Assembly: GCA_947464705.1 (NCBI GenBank)
Contig: CANHYD010000146.1
Location: forward strand, 1 to 6,212
Length of the DNA stretch: 6,212 nt
Direction of reading: 5' to 3'
DNA from: Verrucomicrobiota bacterium
GTDB lineage: Bacteria; Verrucomicrobiota; Verrucomicrobiia; Limisphaerales; UBA9464
A program made the position numbers and the translations under genes. Of this stretch, positions 1 to 6,212 are shown one piece after another. The first letter of the stretch is position 1; every line of letters starts with the position of its first letter. The notes under the pieces were generated by a model. The model saw only the letters and a list, made by a program, of their open reading frames with translations, was not told where the DNA came from and made no database searches.

Positions 1-1917
1 CAGAATGTAGGAGTTGGGCGAACGATCCGGGGTTCCGTTGGTGCCCAGAATTCCTGCCAAACCGGGCAGAGGCGGGAGCGGACCTGCAGTGCCAGAATTG
101 CCGGGGGAGCCTTCGAGCGGGACCCATCCCCAGGGGAACGAACCGCTGGAAGCGTCGCACCGGTAGGCGCCTCCAGATCGCCAGAGGAATCCGGCTCGCG
201 AGATGTGTCCGACGGAAACCGGAGCTGACTGCGGCGGCAGAGGAACACCATAACGCCAGTACTTGGCGCAAACCATCCACTCCATGTCGGAAATCACCGA
301 GTCCGCCGGCGCGTTGTCGGCGGGGTGGAGACTGCGTTGAATGGGGTCGGTCGTCGGCAGACCGACAATCCAGACCGTGGCCGAAGCCCTTTTGTTTCCC
401 GCTTCGTCCACGGCGATGGCCTCCAGTCGGATGGGGCCTTCGGTGTCGACCTTCCAGACCAAGCTATGCTCAATAGGCGTCCCCGGATCAGGGGCACTGA
501 AGAACTGGATCCGGGACTCGCCGATGGGTTTGCCATTGGCCCAGAAGGACGCCGTGGGAAGGTAGCCGTTGGGGTCTATCGCAATGAATTTCAGGGTGCA
601 GTCACTGCCGATCCGCAGTCGCTCTCCGGTTGTCGGAGTGACGCGGTTCAAGACCGCTTTGGAGGATACGGTGGAATCAAAAATCGTCACCTGGGCCCAG
701 GCGCTGGAGGGATCGAGCCGGTAGGCCGGGTCGTCGATGAGTTTGATGACCACCGTTTCGTCCGGCTCTTGGAGGTCGTCTTCGAGAGCGCCGATGATGA
801 GTTCGACTTGGGTTTCTTCGGCTCCCAAAGTGAGGTCTCCGTCGAGCATTGAAATGTCCTCACCATTGCGCGCACTCCCCCCGACGGCATAACGGATGCG
901 GACGGGTTCAGCCGGGTTCCCCAACCGCTGGAAAATAAGGCGTCCGGGCATGACCCGAATGAAGGGATTTGGCTCCGAGGTGGTCGACTGAATAGCGAGA
1001 ATGCGAATCGTCGGTGCATCGGACGGGGCCGGTGGGATCGAGTCGCGGAGGATCACCCGGGCTGTTGGCTGAATGCCGGGCTGGTACTCGGAAGGCTCGG
1101 GGCCGTCCTTGAGGTTTTCCGGCTTCGGAATCACGCCTAGGTGCAGGATTTCGTCGCCTTCGACCTTGTCATCCGGGATGGGCGCGAGCGGCAGTTTGCC
1201 AACGGCCGACCCGGCCGGAATGACCACCGATTGCACCCAGGAAGCCTGCGCGGGATCGCTGGCGGGCTCTGGTTTCAATCCGCCGGGGGCGACCGTGAAG
1301 TCCGCGTTCCAGTCGGCCGATCCGCCGATCTTGAAATACACCCGAAGCGGTTGCGACACGTCGCCCGTGCGACGGAATTCCAGGATCATCCCATCCTTGG
1401 GGTCGGATTCCACAGCCATCGGATCGAGGACGTTCAGGTCCACCGTCGGCAATTGGGGAGGAACGATCGGCGGATCGACGGGAGGGGGAAGGGGGCTGGT
1501 TCCGATGATTACACGCATCGGTGACGACGTCGCCAAGGTCTTCAGGTTTTGCACGGCGCGCGCCTCCAGCACATGGACTCCCGGAGTGGGTGATTCCCAC
1601 ACGGCTTGATGCACCACCTTGAGTCCGATCACGGTGATGAACACATCGCCGCTGCGGTCTGACCTGGCGATCACCTGACCATCGGCCAGGAACTCCAGTT
1701 GGGTGATCGGTCCACCCAGAGGATCGACGGCGACGGCTTCCAGTTTCAGGGGCCCGGAAGGTAGCTCCGCGCCGGAGGCTGGTGACGTGAGAAACACCTG
1801 AACAGAGCGCCCCGGATCCTGGGGAGTCTGCGCCTGCAGTCCGGCGGTGGTCAGTGCACCGAGGAGGAAGCACAGCAGGCTAAGGAATACCCAATGGCGG
1901 GGGTAAAAAGTGTTCAT
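1..1917 (-). CDS. Large exported Ig-like/Calx-beta multidomain protein, C-terminus missing (runs off left edge)
   Basis: The frame is open for 639 codons from the ATG at 1917-1915 to base 1, with no stop, so the protein is longer than seen. Residues 1-29 form a signal peptide: a short n-region with Arg and His, the hydrophobic run VFLSLLCFLLGALTTAG, and a likely cut after LQA. Residues about 38-137 read as a bacterial Ig-like domain (VFLTSPASGAELPSG, then LEFLADGQVIA). A Pro-rich linker (142-157) follows. Two Calx-beta-like segments come next, about 158-292 (acidic signature DDKVEGDEILHLGV) and 303-415 (EDDLQEPDETVVIKLIDD, ending VTIFD). A second Ig-like segment spans about 428-518 (FIAIDPNGY, FWANGKPIG). 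Residues 545-600 are rich in Trp, Tyr and Cys and match no family I know. These domain types usually serve in extracellular or cell-surface adhesion and scaffolding, and no catalytic motif is visible. The start has no clear Shine-Dalgarno, but the signal peptide directly after it supports it. Exact function is unknown. Confidence 0.88.
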   Translation of the reverse strand, partial: MNTFYPRHWVFLSLLCFLLGALTTAGLQAQTPQDPGRSVQVFLTSPASGAELPSGPLKLEAVAVDPLGGPITQLEFLADGQVIARSDRSGDVFITVIGLKVVHQAVWESPTPGVHVLEARAVQNLKTLATSSPMRVIIGTSPLPPPVDPPIVPPQLPTVDLNVLDPMAVESDPKDGMILEFRRTGDVSQPLRVYFKIGGSADWNADFTVAPGGLKPEPASDPAQASWVQSVVIPAGSAVGKLPLAPIPDDKVEGDEILHLGVIPKPENLKDGPEPSEYQPGIQPTARVILRDSIPPAPSDAPTIRILAIQSTTSEPNPFIRVMPGRLIFQRLGNPAEPVRIRYAVGGSARNGEDISMLDGDLTLGAEETQVELIIGALEDDLQEPDETVVIKLIDDPAYRLDPSSAWAQVTIFDSTVSSKAVLNRVTPTTGERLRIGSDCTLKFIAIDPNGYLPTASFWANGKPIGESRIQFFSAPDPGTPIEHSLVWKVDTEGPIRLEAIAVDEAGNKRASATVWIVGLPTTDPIQRSLHPADNAPADSVISDMEWMVCAKYWRYGVPLPPQSAPVSVGHISRAGFLWRSGGAYRCDASSGSFPWGWVPLEGSPGNSGTAGPLPPLPGLAGILGTNGTPDRSPNSYIL

Positions 1918-1955
1918 ACAAACAAACTGGTGTTCTTCTATCCGCTGAAAATCTG

Positions 1956-1975
1956 GAAATGGATGCATCCATTTC
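1956..1975. promoter_or_regulatory. Perfect 20-bp palindrome upstream of the Ig/Calx-beta gene, possible operator
   Basis: The half-site GAAATGGATG (1956-1965) is followed directly by its exact reverse complement (1966-1975), with no spacer. Its near edge is 39 bp upstream of the ATG at 1917, inside the 195-bp gap between the propeller gene and the Ig/Calx-beta gene. A spacerless palindrome suits a dimeric regulator better than an RNA hairpin, because there is no loop. No T-run follows on either strand, so it is not a terminator. The binding protein is unknown and the operator role is inferred. I see no convincing -35/-10 pair in the rest of the gap (1918-2112). Confidence 0.5.
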
Positions 1976-2112
1976 GCATGACGGCCCGGATGCAGCGAAC
2001 CGAGGAACTGCTTTGAGACTGGCCCAACCCACTGCACTCGCAAGACCGCTGTACCCACCTTCGATGGCTCGATCGGAAACAGTCATTGGCCCGCTGACCA
2101 TGGGGCACCGGT

Positions 2113-3408
2113 CTAACGAGTCAGGTCGAGGCAGAGCCAATGTCCGGCATTGCGTAGGCCATCGCGGAGGTACAGGCGGCCTTTTGAAAGGGCGGGATTG
2201 CACCAGTTCACTCCTGAGACCTGGGCCCGACCGAGTTCGCGGCACGTCGTGCCTCCGACGTCGAAGAGGATGAGTTCGCCACTATCGCTGAGCATGAGTG
2301 CCGACGTGCCGCCGACGGCGATGAATCCGGCGTGGGATTTGTCGGCCGCGCTCGTGATCCAGCCCGACTGGGTCCATCGGACCTTCCCGTCATCAATGCC
2401 GATGCACACCAATTCGCGTTGTGCTCCAAGCCCCACGATGCGGTCTCCAATGACGATCGGGCACGAGAAGTTGGGGGCCGCCTCCTTGGAGTTCCAGACC
2501 TCGGACACCGACCAACGATCACCCTCGCGCGCCAGTTGAAGGCTCATCAGGCCGGTTTGATGAGATCCCAGAATCACGCGGTCGTTGACAATGAGTGGGG
2601 TCATCACATGTCGGGCGAAGGCTGTCTTGAGAGGATGCCTCCACAATACCCGGCCGCTCTGCGCATCAAAACCGAGGGCGGCATCGGCCATGAATGCCAC
2701 CACTTGGCGCACTCCCAGAAGGGTTCCTACCATCGGGGCGGCATAGCCGGCGACCTCGTTGCCGCCTTTCCAACGAACCGCTCCGGTTTGGGGATTCAGC
2801 GCGACCATCCCAGCGCCATTGGTCGATCCGGCCGAGGCCCAGAGCCACCCGGATTCCACCCAGGGTGACCCGTTGTTGCCGTGCCGCATGGCACCTTGCG
2901 AGTTGCCTTTTTCACCCACGAAGGTGGCTCCGAAATCCTGGGTGTAATCGACCGACCAAAGTGTTTTGCCATCGTTGGCGGCGAAGCACGTCAGTTTGCC
3001 CCGGCAGGATTGCGCATAGACTCGGTTCTCGAAAACTACCGGTGTGCAGCGCGGCGCAGCCGGGCCTTGGGAATCGGTGAATGTCTCATCGACCCGGGCC
3101 TTCCAGCGCTCGGCTCCGGTGGCTGAATCGAGGGCTCGTAGGACTTCTTGGCCATCCTGGGCTTCAATGGCAAACACCCGATCGCCGGCCACCACGGGTG
3201 ACGCATATCCGGGGCCCGCAGCGATGGACCACACCACCCGCGGTGATTGGGGTAAAGCGTTCAGGGCAGGCTCCTGCGCGCCGGGGTGTCCGGTTCGCGT
3301 GGGGCCCCGCCATTGAGGCCAATCGCCCACCAAGACCGTGAACGCAGAGCAGGTCAATGTGACGATGAGAGCCCAACGGGATCGATCTGTGACCAAGGGG
3401 TGGAGCAT
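2113..3408 (-). CDS. Exported PQQ-like beta-propeller repeat protein
   Basis: The 431-residue protein starts with a basic n-region and the hydrophobic segment WALIVTLTCSAFTVLVG, an export signal. The mature part opens with WPQWRGP (about residues 30-36), a common start in propeller proteins of Planctomycetota and Verrucomicrobiota. Five blades carry the PQQ-type pattern of a residue pair, (D/S)G, and a closing Trp: LDSATGAERW (about 93), FAANDGKTLW (142), LNPQTGAVRW (204), FDAQSGRVLW (247) and IGIDDGKVRW (336). The family (PF13360-like) folds as a beta-propeller. Members with this architecture are mostly periplasmic or outer-membrane proteins without proven catalysis. I see no cytochrome CXXCH motif or fused dehydrogenase domain, so calling it a quinoprotein enzyme is not justified. 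It could act in protein-protein contacts or as a BamB-like scaffold, but it lacks a lipobox. The start was set at ATG 3408. An in-frame GTG at 3423 would add five residues. Neither has a clear ribosome binding site. The stop is TAG at 2115-2113. The 5' end lies 42 bp from the repeat array. Confidence 0.92.
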   Translation of the reverse strand: MLHPLVTDRSRWALIVTLTCSAFTVLVGDWPQWRGPTRTGHPGAQEPALNALPQSPRVVWSIAAGPGYASPVVAGDRVFAIEAQDGQEVLRALDSATGAERWKARVDETFTDSQGPAAPRCTPVVFENRVYAQSCRGKLTCFAANDGKTLWSVDYTQDFGATFVGEKGNSQGAMRHGNNGSPWVESGWLWASAGSTNGAGMVALNPQTGAVRWKGGNEVAGYAAPMVGTLLGVRQVVAFMADAALGFDAQSGRVLWRHPLKTAFARHVMTPLIVNDRVILGSHQTGLMSLQLAREGDRWSVSEVWNSKEAAPNFSCPIVIGDRIVGLGAQRELVCIGIDDGKVRWTQSGWITSAADKSHAGFIAVGGTSALMLSDSGELILFDVGGTTCRELGRAQVSGVNWCNPALSKGRLYLRDGLRNAGHWLCLDLTR

Positions 3409-3450
3409 GCCGGCAACGCTCACGGATGGACTGCTAGTGCGTCAATCCCT

Positions 3451-3920
3451 GGGCTCCGCAGGACCGGGCCATCGCCCGCAGGTAAGCTCGGAGGTAGCAG
3501 CGGCCTTGGGGGCCGCTGGTGGAGATTCGGGCCAAGGGGCCCGCGGGTTCCGGTAGGGACGGTGTCTCACCGTCCGGTCCCTCAGTCCTGCTACGCTGCG
3601 GTTTGGGTGGGCTCCGCAGGACCAGGCCATCGCCCGCAGGTAAGCTCGGAGGTAGTAGCGGCCTGGGGACCGCTGGTGGAGATTCGGGCCAAGGGGCCCG
3701 CGGGTTCCGGTAGGGACGGTGTCTCACCGTCCGGTCCCTGAGTCCTGATACGCTGCGGTATGGGTGGGCTCCGCAGGACCGGGCCATCGCCCGCAGGTAA
3801 GCTCGGGGGTAGTAGCGGCCTAGGGGCTGCTGGTGGAGATTCGGGCCAGGGGGCCCGCGGGTTCCGGTAGGGACGGTGTCTCACCGTCCGGTCCCTGAGT
3901 CCTGCTACGCTGCGGTTTGG
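3451..3920. repeat. Three tandem copies of a 157-158-bp hairpin-rich repeat
   Basis: Copies begin with GGGCTCCGCAGG at 3451, 3609 and 3766. Periods are 158 and 157 bp, and the last copy stops after about 155 bp. By hand alignment neighbouring copies are about 95% identical, with one 1-bp indel between copies 1 and 2. The block from GGGCCCGCGGG through GGTCCCT is identical in all three. Each copy holds several inverted repeats. The clearest is GGACGGTG-TCT-CACCGTCC at 3557-3575, 3714-3732 and 3871-3889. Others are AGCGGCC/GGCCGCT (copy 1; imperfect in the others), GGGCC-4nt-GGCCC, and CTGCGG/CCGCAG spanning the copy junctions (3596-3619, 3753-3776). The period is not a multiple of three, so reading frames shift between copies and the array is not a protein repeat. 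It fills most of the 514-bp space between the transporter and propeller genes. It may belong to a dispersed palindromic repeat family, which cannot be tested from one window. Confidence 0.93.
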
Positions 3921-3930
3921 CAGCGTTTTT
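3907..3930 (+). terminator. Intrinsic terminator facing the plus strand, at the end of the repeat array
   Basis: The 7-bp arms ACGCTGC (3907-3913) and GCAGCGT (3920-3926) enclose the 6-nt loop GGTTTG. Five Ts follow at 3926-3930 on the plus strand. On the minus strand the run sits on the wrong side of the hairpin, so this is directional. The left arm and loop belong to the end of repeat copy 3, whereas most of the right arm and the T-run come from unique flanking DNA. Copies 1 and 2 lack the pairing arm. It faces away from both flanking genes, which are on the minus strand. It could stop antisense transcription into the transporter gene or end a transcript of the array. Confidence 0.6.
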
Positions 3931-3937
3931 CGTTACG

Positions 3938-5191
3938 CTATTCCGAGTTTTGTCGTTCGCCCTCGGTGGGTCGGATCAGCATCACCAACAGCACCGAAGC
4001 CACGGCCGCAGAGGCAAACACGCTGAAGATGACGGCCAGTGGAAGTTGTTGATCGCGCATGAGCCCAAAACCCCAATCCGCCAATCCACCGCAACCGATG
4101 CTCACCAGGTTCATGAGTCCGTAGCCGGTGGCGCGCTGCTCGGGTGGAGCGACCTGGCACAAAATGGGCATGTTGTTGGTGTCAAAGAATCCCCATCCGA
4201 GACCGAAGAGGATCAGGAAAGCCACTGCCACCCAGAGTTCACCGGTTTGAGGAGAAAACCCCACCCCGAACAGGGCCGGGATGATCATCAGCATGCCCAG
4301 GGCACTGACCTGGATTCTTCCCCGCGGAGTGCGTCGCATCCGACGGTCCGCCAGCCATCCGCCCACGAAGGCTCCCACGATGGCGGCGGATTGCCAGTAG
4401 AGGGTCGCCGATACGCCGGCCTTGCCCTGGCCGATCTTGAATTCCGATTTCAGGATGGCCGGCATCCAGTCTCGCACCACCCAACCGGCCAGCGCCGGGA
4501 GCGTGAAGTAGACCACCAGCAGCAGGAAGGAACGGTTGGTCAACAGGGCACGGAGGGTCTGCAGACTCGCCGTGTTTCCGGATGACGCCGGTGCAGGACG
4601 CGGACGGTCTTTGAGTAGAAATACCAGGGGCAACGCCAGGGCCATGCCGGCCAGGCCGCTCCATCCGAAGGCGCCCCGCCAGCCCAGGGTTGGATGGTCG
4701 GCGGCATAGCCTGTGAATCCCCCGAGAATGACTCCGCAGTAAATGCCCATTTGATGAAAGCTGACCGCACGGGAGCGGGTTTCGCCCGTGTGATAATCGG
4801 CAATCAGCGCCAGAGCGGCCGGAATATAAAAAGCCTCGCTGATGCCCATCAGGGATCGGGCGGTGAGCAGTTCCCCGTAGGACTGGACGTGTCCCGTCCA
4901 CCACGTCACTGCCGACCAGGCAAAGAGGCTGCCGCAGATGGTGAACCGTCGGCCGAACCGATCGGCGATCCAGCCGCCCACCGGGCTCAGGAAAGCGTAC
5001 ACCCACTTGAATTGTCCCAGCATCCGACCCCAGTTGGCCTCCGAGCCGATGTCGGGAATGTCTGCCATCACCGAGCTTTTCATGGCTGCCAGCATCTGGC
5101 GGTCGAGATAATTGAGCAGGGCGATGGGGGCGAGCAGACACACGGTGAGCCAGGCCCAGCGCGGGAGAGCAGGGGGGTGGGTTTCCATCAT
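3938..5191 (-). CDS. Major facilitator superfamily (MFS) transporter
   Basis: The 417 residues are the usual length for a 12-helix MFS permease of the inner membrane, moving small solutes by symport, antiport or uniport. Helix 1 (about 13-31) ends in NYLDRQ, as in the anion:cation symporter and spinster-like branches. The loop 2-3 signature is complete, GGWIADRFGRR at 72-82, and the second half carries the matching GGWLADRRMRR at 277-287. This reflects the two-fold repeat of six helices. The central cytoplasmic linker is near 193-215 (KDRPRPAPASSG). Further hydrophobic segments lie near 221-240, 265-280, 296-312, 319-336 and 384-405. The tail TEGERQNSE is polar. The substrate cannot be read from the sequence. 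Sugar acids or other organic anions are plausible from the NYLDR motif, as inference only. Two adjacent ATGs (5191 and 5188) can start it, and no Shine-Dalgarno is evident. It is divergent from the pseudopilin gene across 276 bp. The stop is TAG at 3940-3938, just beyond the plus-facing terminator. Confidence 0.93.
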   Translation of the reverse strand: MMETHPPALPRWAWLTVCLLAPIALLNYLDRQMLAAMKSSVMADIPDIGSEANWGRMLGQFKWVYAFLSPVGGWIADRFGRRFTICGSLFAWSAVTWWTGHVQSYGELLTARSLMGISEAFYIPAALALIADYHTGETRSRAVSFHQMGIYCGVILGGFTGYAADHPTLGWRGAFGWSGLAGMALALPLVFLLKDRPRPAPASSGNTASLQTLRALLTNRSFLLLVVYFTLPALAGWVVRDWMPAILKSEFKIGQGKAGVSATLYWQSAAIVGAFVGGWLADRRMRRTPRGRIQVSALGMLMIIPALFGVGFSPQTGELWVAVAFLILFGLGWGFFDTNNMPILCQVAPPEQRATGYGLMNLVSIGCGGLADWGFGLMRDQQLPLAVIFSVFASAAVASVLLVMLIRPTEGERQNSE

Positions 5192-5281
5192 GGGCGATCA
5201 AAAGAGGGGAGGCTCGACAGGGGCATGAGAACAGAGATCGGGTGGACTTAGGATCAGACCGAAACGGGGGACCTCGGCAAT

Positions 5282-5314
5282 GGTGAATCGCAAAATCGGG
5301 CTCCCGAGTTCACC
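5282..5314. promoter_or_regulatory. Two-tier inverted repeat in the divergent intergenic region
   Basis: Outer arms GGTGAA (5282-5287) and TTCACC (5309-5314) enclose inner arms TCGGG (5296-5300) and CCCGA (5303-5307), which are separated by CT. The left side has an 8-nt bulge (TCGCAAAA) and the right side a single G. The element lies 91 bp upstream of the transporter start and about 150 bp upstream of the pseudopilin start, where divergent promoters should be. It could be an operator or a leader structure, but chance cannot be excluded at these arm lengths. A small hairpin, CGAAG-GTT-CTTCG, sits at 5360-5372, and CCAGG-CTTCT-CCTGG at 5385-5399. I found no convincing -35/-10 pair in 5192-5467. 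Confidence 0.3.
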
Positions 5315-5449
5315 GTGATACGCCTTCGTTTTGGGGGCTTCAGAAGCACTAGGATGTGTCGAAGGTTCTTCGGAATCCTCATGTCCAGGCTTCTCCTGGC
5401 CGGCTAAAACGGGCGGCGGTAGGCGATCTTTGAGAAACCAACGCCGCCC

Positions 5450-5465
5450 CAGGAGTCTCAGGAGT
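5450..5465 (+). promoter_or_regulatory. Doubled Shine-Dalgarno-like site before the pseudopilin gene
   Basis: CAGGAGT occurs twice, at 5450-5456 and 5459-5465, separated by CT. Each holds AGGAG, leaving 12 nt and 3 nt to the ATG at 5468. Neither spacing is ideal alone. No in-frame ATG lies between the upstream stop (TAG, 5420-5422) and 5468, which supports 5468 as the start. This is the only gene in the window with an obvious Shine-Dalgarno sequence. Confidence 0.5.
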
Positions 5466-5467
5466 TC

Positions 5468-6212
5468 ATGAATGCATCCCTGTCTCAAAGCCCCGAGCAC
5501 CGTGCCGTGAGGAGTGGTTCGCAGCGTCAGGGCGCCTTCACGCTCATCGAGTTGCTGGTGGTCATTGCCATCATCGCCATTCTGGCCGGCATGCTCTTAC
5601 CGGCCTTGGGCAAGGCCAAGAACAAGGCCCTACGCACCCAGTGCCTGAGCAACTACCGTCAGTTGAACCTGGCTTGGTTGCTCTACATCGATGACTTCAA
5701 GGATGAGCTGCCGCCGAACGAGACCGTGCTTACCGGCGGCCGTGAGGGGGCCAATGCCACGGCGCGGACTTGGGTGGTGGGCAATGCCTTTACTGACACC
5801 AACGACTTCAATATCCGCAGGGGGTTGCTCTTTCCCTACAACCAAGCCTCCGGGATTTACCACTGCCCGGCCGATCGTTCTACCGTGCGGGATGCTCGGA
5901 AGATCCTGCGATCTCGCAGCGTCTCGATGAGCGCCTCCATGAACGACCAGCCCGATCCGCAGGATCGAACGTGCTGGCACAAGCTCTCGCAAATCGTCGC
6001 ACCCAGCCCGGCTGAGGCCTTCGTCTTTTTGGATGAGCACGAGAACAGCATCGAGAACGCGCGCTTCGTGGTGACGCAGCCCGGGGAGTGGTTCTGGGTA
6101 GACTTCCCGTCGGTCCGCCATGCCGGTGCTGCCACGCTGAGCTTCGCCGATGGTCACGCCGAGTCGTGGCGCTTCGTCTCGCCCGACACGATCCGCATCG
6201 GCCGCATGCCAC
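5468..6212 (+). CDS. Prepilin-like (type II secretion pseudopilin type) H-X9-DG protein, 3' end missing
   Basis: The frame is open for 248 codons to the right edge. A 23-residue polar, basic leader is followed by FTLIELLVVIAIIAIL (24-39), the class III prepilin N-terminal helix cut and N-methylated by prepilin peptidase. The conserved Glu is at 28, five residues after the expected cut. The residue before Phe is Ala rather than the usual Gly, and Gly is one position earlier (GAFTLIE). After the helix comes MLLPALGKAKNKALRTQCLSN, the usual continuation in Verrucomicrobiota and Planctomycetota pseudopilins. A C-terminal H-X9-DG motif, His218 to Asp228-Gly229 (RHAGAATLSFADGH), matches the prepilin-processing-associated H-X9-DG family. 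Cysteines at about residues 58, 139 and 177 could form a disulfide. Such proteins sit in the inner membrane with a periplasmic globular domain and are often present in many copies per genome. Which secretion or pilus machine it serves cannot be read here. The protein is probably nearly complete, since it usually ends soon after this motif. Confidence 0.93.
   Translation, partial: MNASLSQSPEHRAVRSGSQRQGAFTLIELLVVIAIIAILAGMLLPALGKAKNKALRTQCLSNYRQLNLAWLLYIDDFKDELPPNETVLTGGREGANATARTWVVGNAFTDTNDFNIRRGLLFPYNQASGIYHCPADRSTVRDARKILRSRSVSMSASMNDQPDPQDRTCWHKLSQIVAPSPAEAFVFLDEHENSIENARFVVTQPGEWFWVDFPSVRHAGAATLSFADGHAESWRFVSPDTIRIGRMP

Noticed and set aside
325..852. A 175-codon plus-strand frame, with similar ones at 1073-1609 and 1141-1524
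   Set aside because: All lie antisense to the continuous Ig/Calx-beta coding frame, whose signal peptide and domain signatures show it to be the real gene.
1169..1873. A 234-codon minus-strand frame in a different register from the Ig/Calx-beta gene
   Set aside because: Its product is Arg/Gly-rich without domains, whereas the overlapping frame from 1917 gives a coherent exported multidomain protein.
1840..1917. Lipoprotein signal (Cys16) in the Ig/Calx-beta protein, and a similar Cys in the propeller protein
   Set aside because: The residues before these Cys (SLLC and TLTC) do not fit the lipobox, which needs Gly, Ala or Ser just before Cys. A standard signal peptidase I site fits better.
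3440..3445. A -35-like TTGACG on the minus strand before the propeller gene
   Set aside because: No -10-like hexamer lies about 17 bp downstream, and the spacing would place it inside the start region.
3434..3884. Open frames on both strands through the repeat array that would encode Pro/Arg-rich repetitive peptides
   Set aside because: The repeat period (157-158 bp) is not a multiple of three, so the same peptide appears in different frames in successive copies. The openness comes from few stop triplets in GC-rich repeat DNA.
3451..3920. CRISPR array
   Set aside because: There are only three units of ~157 bp that are similar along their whole length, with no short repeat alternating with unique spacers and no cas gene nearby.
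4239..5201. A 320-codon minus-strand frame overlapping the transporter, and a plus-strand frame at 3917-4585
   Set aside because: Both are out-of-frame shadows of the MFS gene, lacking hydrophobic helices or motifs. The MFS frame carries both copies of the loop signature.
5198..5500. A 100-codon minus-strand frame upstream of the transporter
   Set aside because: It overlaps the start and Shine-Dalgarno of the pseudopilin gene, has no recognisable domain or signal, and has no ribosome binding site. Chance openness is the simpler explanation.

Overview
The window looks like a piece of a GC-rich Verrucomicrobiota genome (Planctomycetota is the main alternative). This is inferred from protein style: a secreted PQQ-type beta-propeller opening with WPQWRGP, a large secreted Ig/Calx-beta protein, and a prepilin-like protein with the FTLIELLVVIAIIAIL leader and an H-X9-DG motif. 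No rRNA or other marker gene is present to confirm it.

Layout, left to right. (1) Positions 1-1917, minus strand: the first 639 codons of a large exported multidomain protein that runs off the left edge. (2) 1918-2112: an intergenic gap holding a perfect 20-bp palindrome 39 bp upstream of that gene's start codon. (3) 2113-3408, minus strand: an exported beta-propeller protein with five recognisable PQQ-type blades. (4) 3424-3937: non-coding, filled mainly by three tandem copies of a 157-158-bp hairpin-rich repeat, ending at an intrinsic terminator that faces the plus strand. (5) 3938-5191, minus strand: a 12-helix-type major facilitator transporter. (6) 5192-5467: a divergent intergenic region with a two-tier inverted repeat. 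(7) 5468-6212, plus strand: a prepilin-like H-X9-DG protein that runs off the right edge.

The three minus-strand genes could be read in the order transporter, propeller, Ig/Calx-beta protein. The gaps between them (roughly 500 and 200 bp) and the repeat array argue against a tight operon. The proteins suggest cell-envelope and uptake work: one transporter, two exported proteins and a pseudopilin. Nothing in the sequence ties them to one pathway.

The most unusual element is the repeat array and its plus-facing terminator. No plus-strand gene lies upstream of that terminator in the window, so the array itself may be transcribed as a structured RNA. The rest reads as ordinary chromosomal content for this kind of bacterium. 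I saw no CRISPR array, tRNA, insertion sequence, phage gene or toxin-antitoxin pair.
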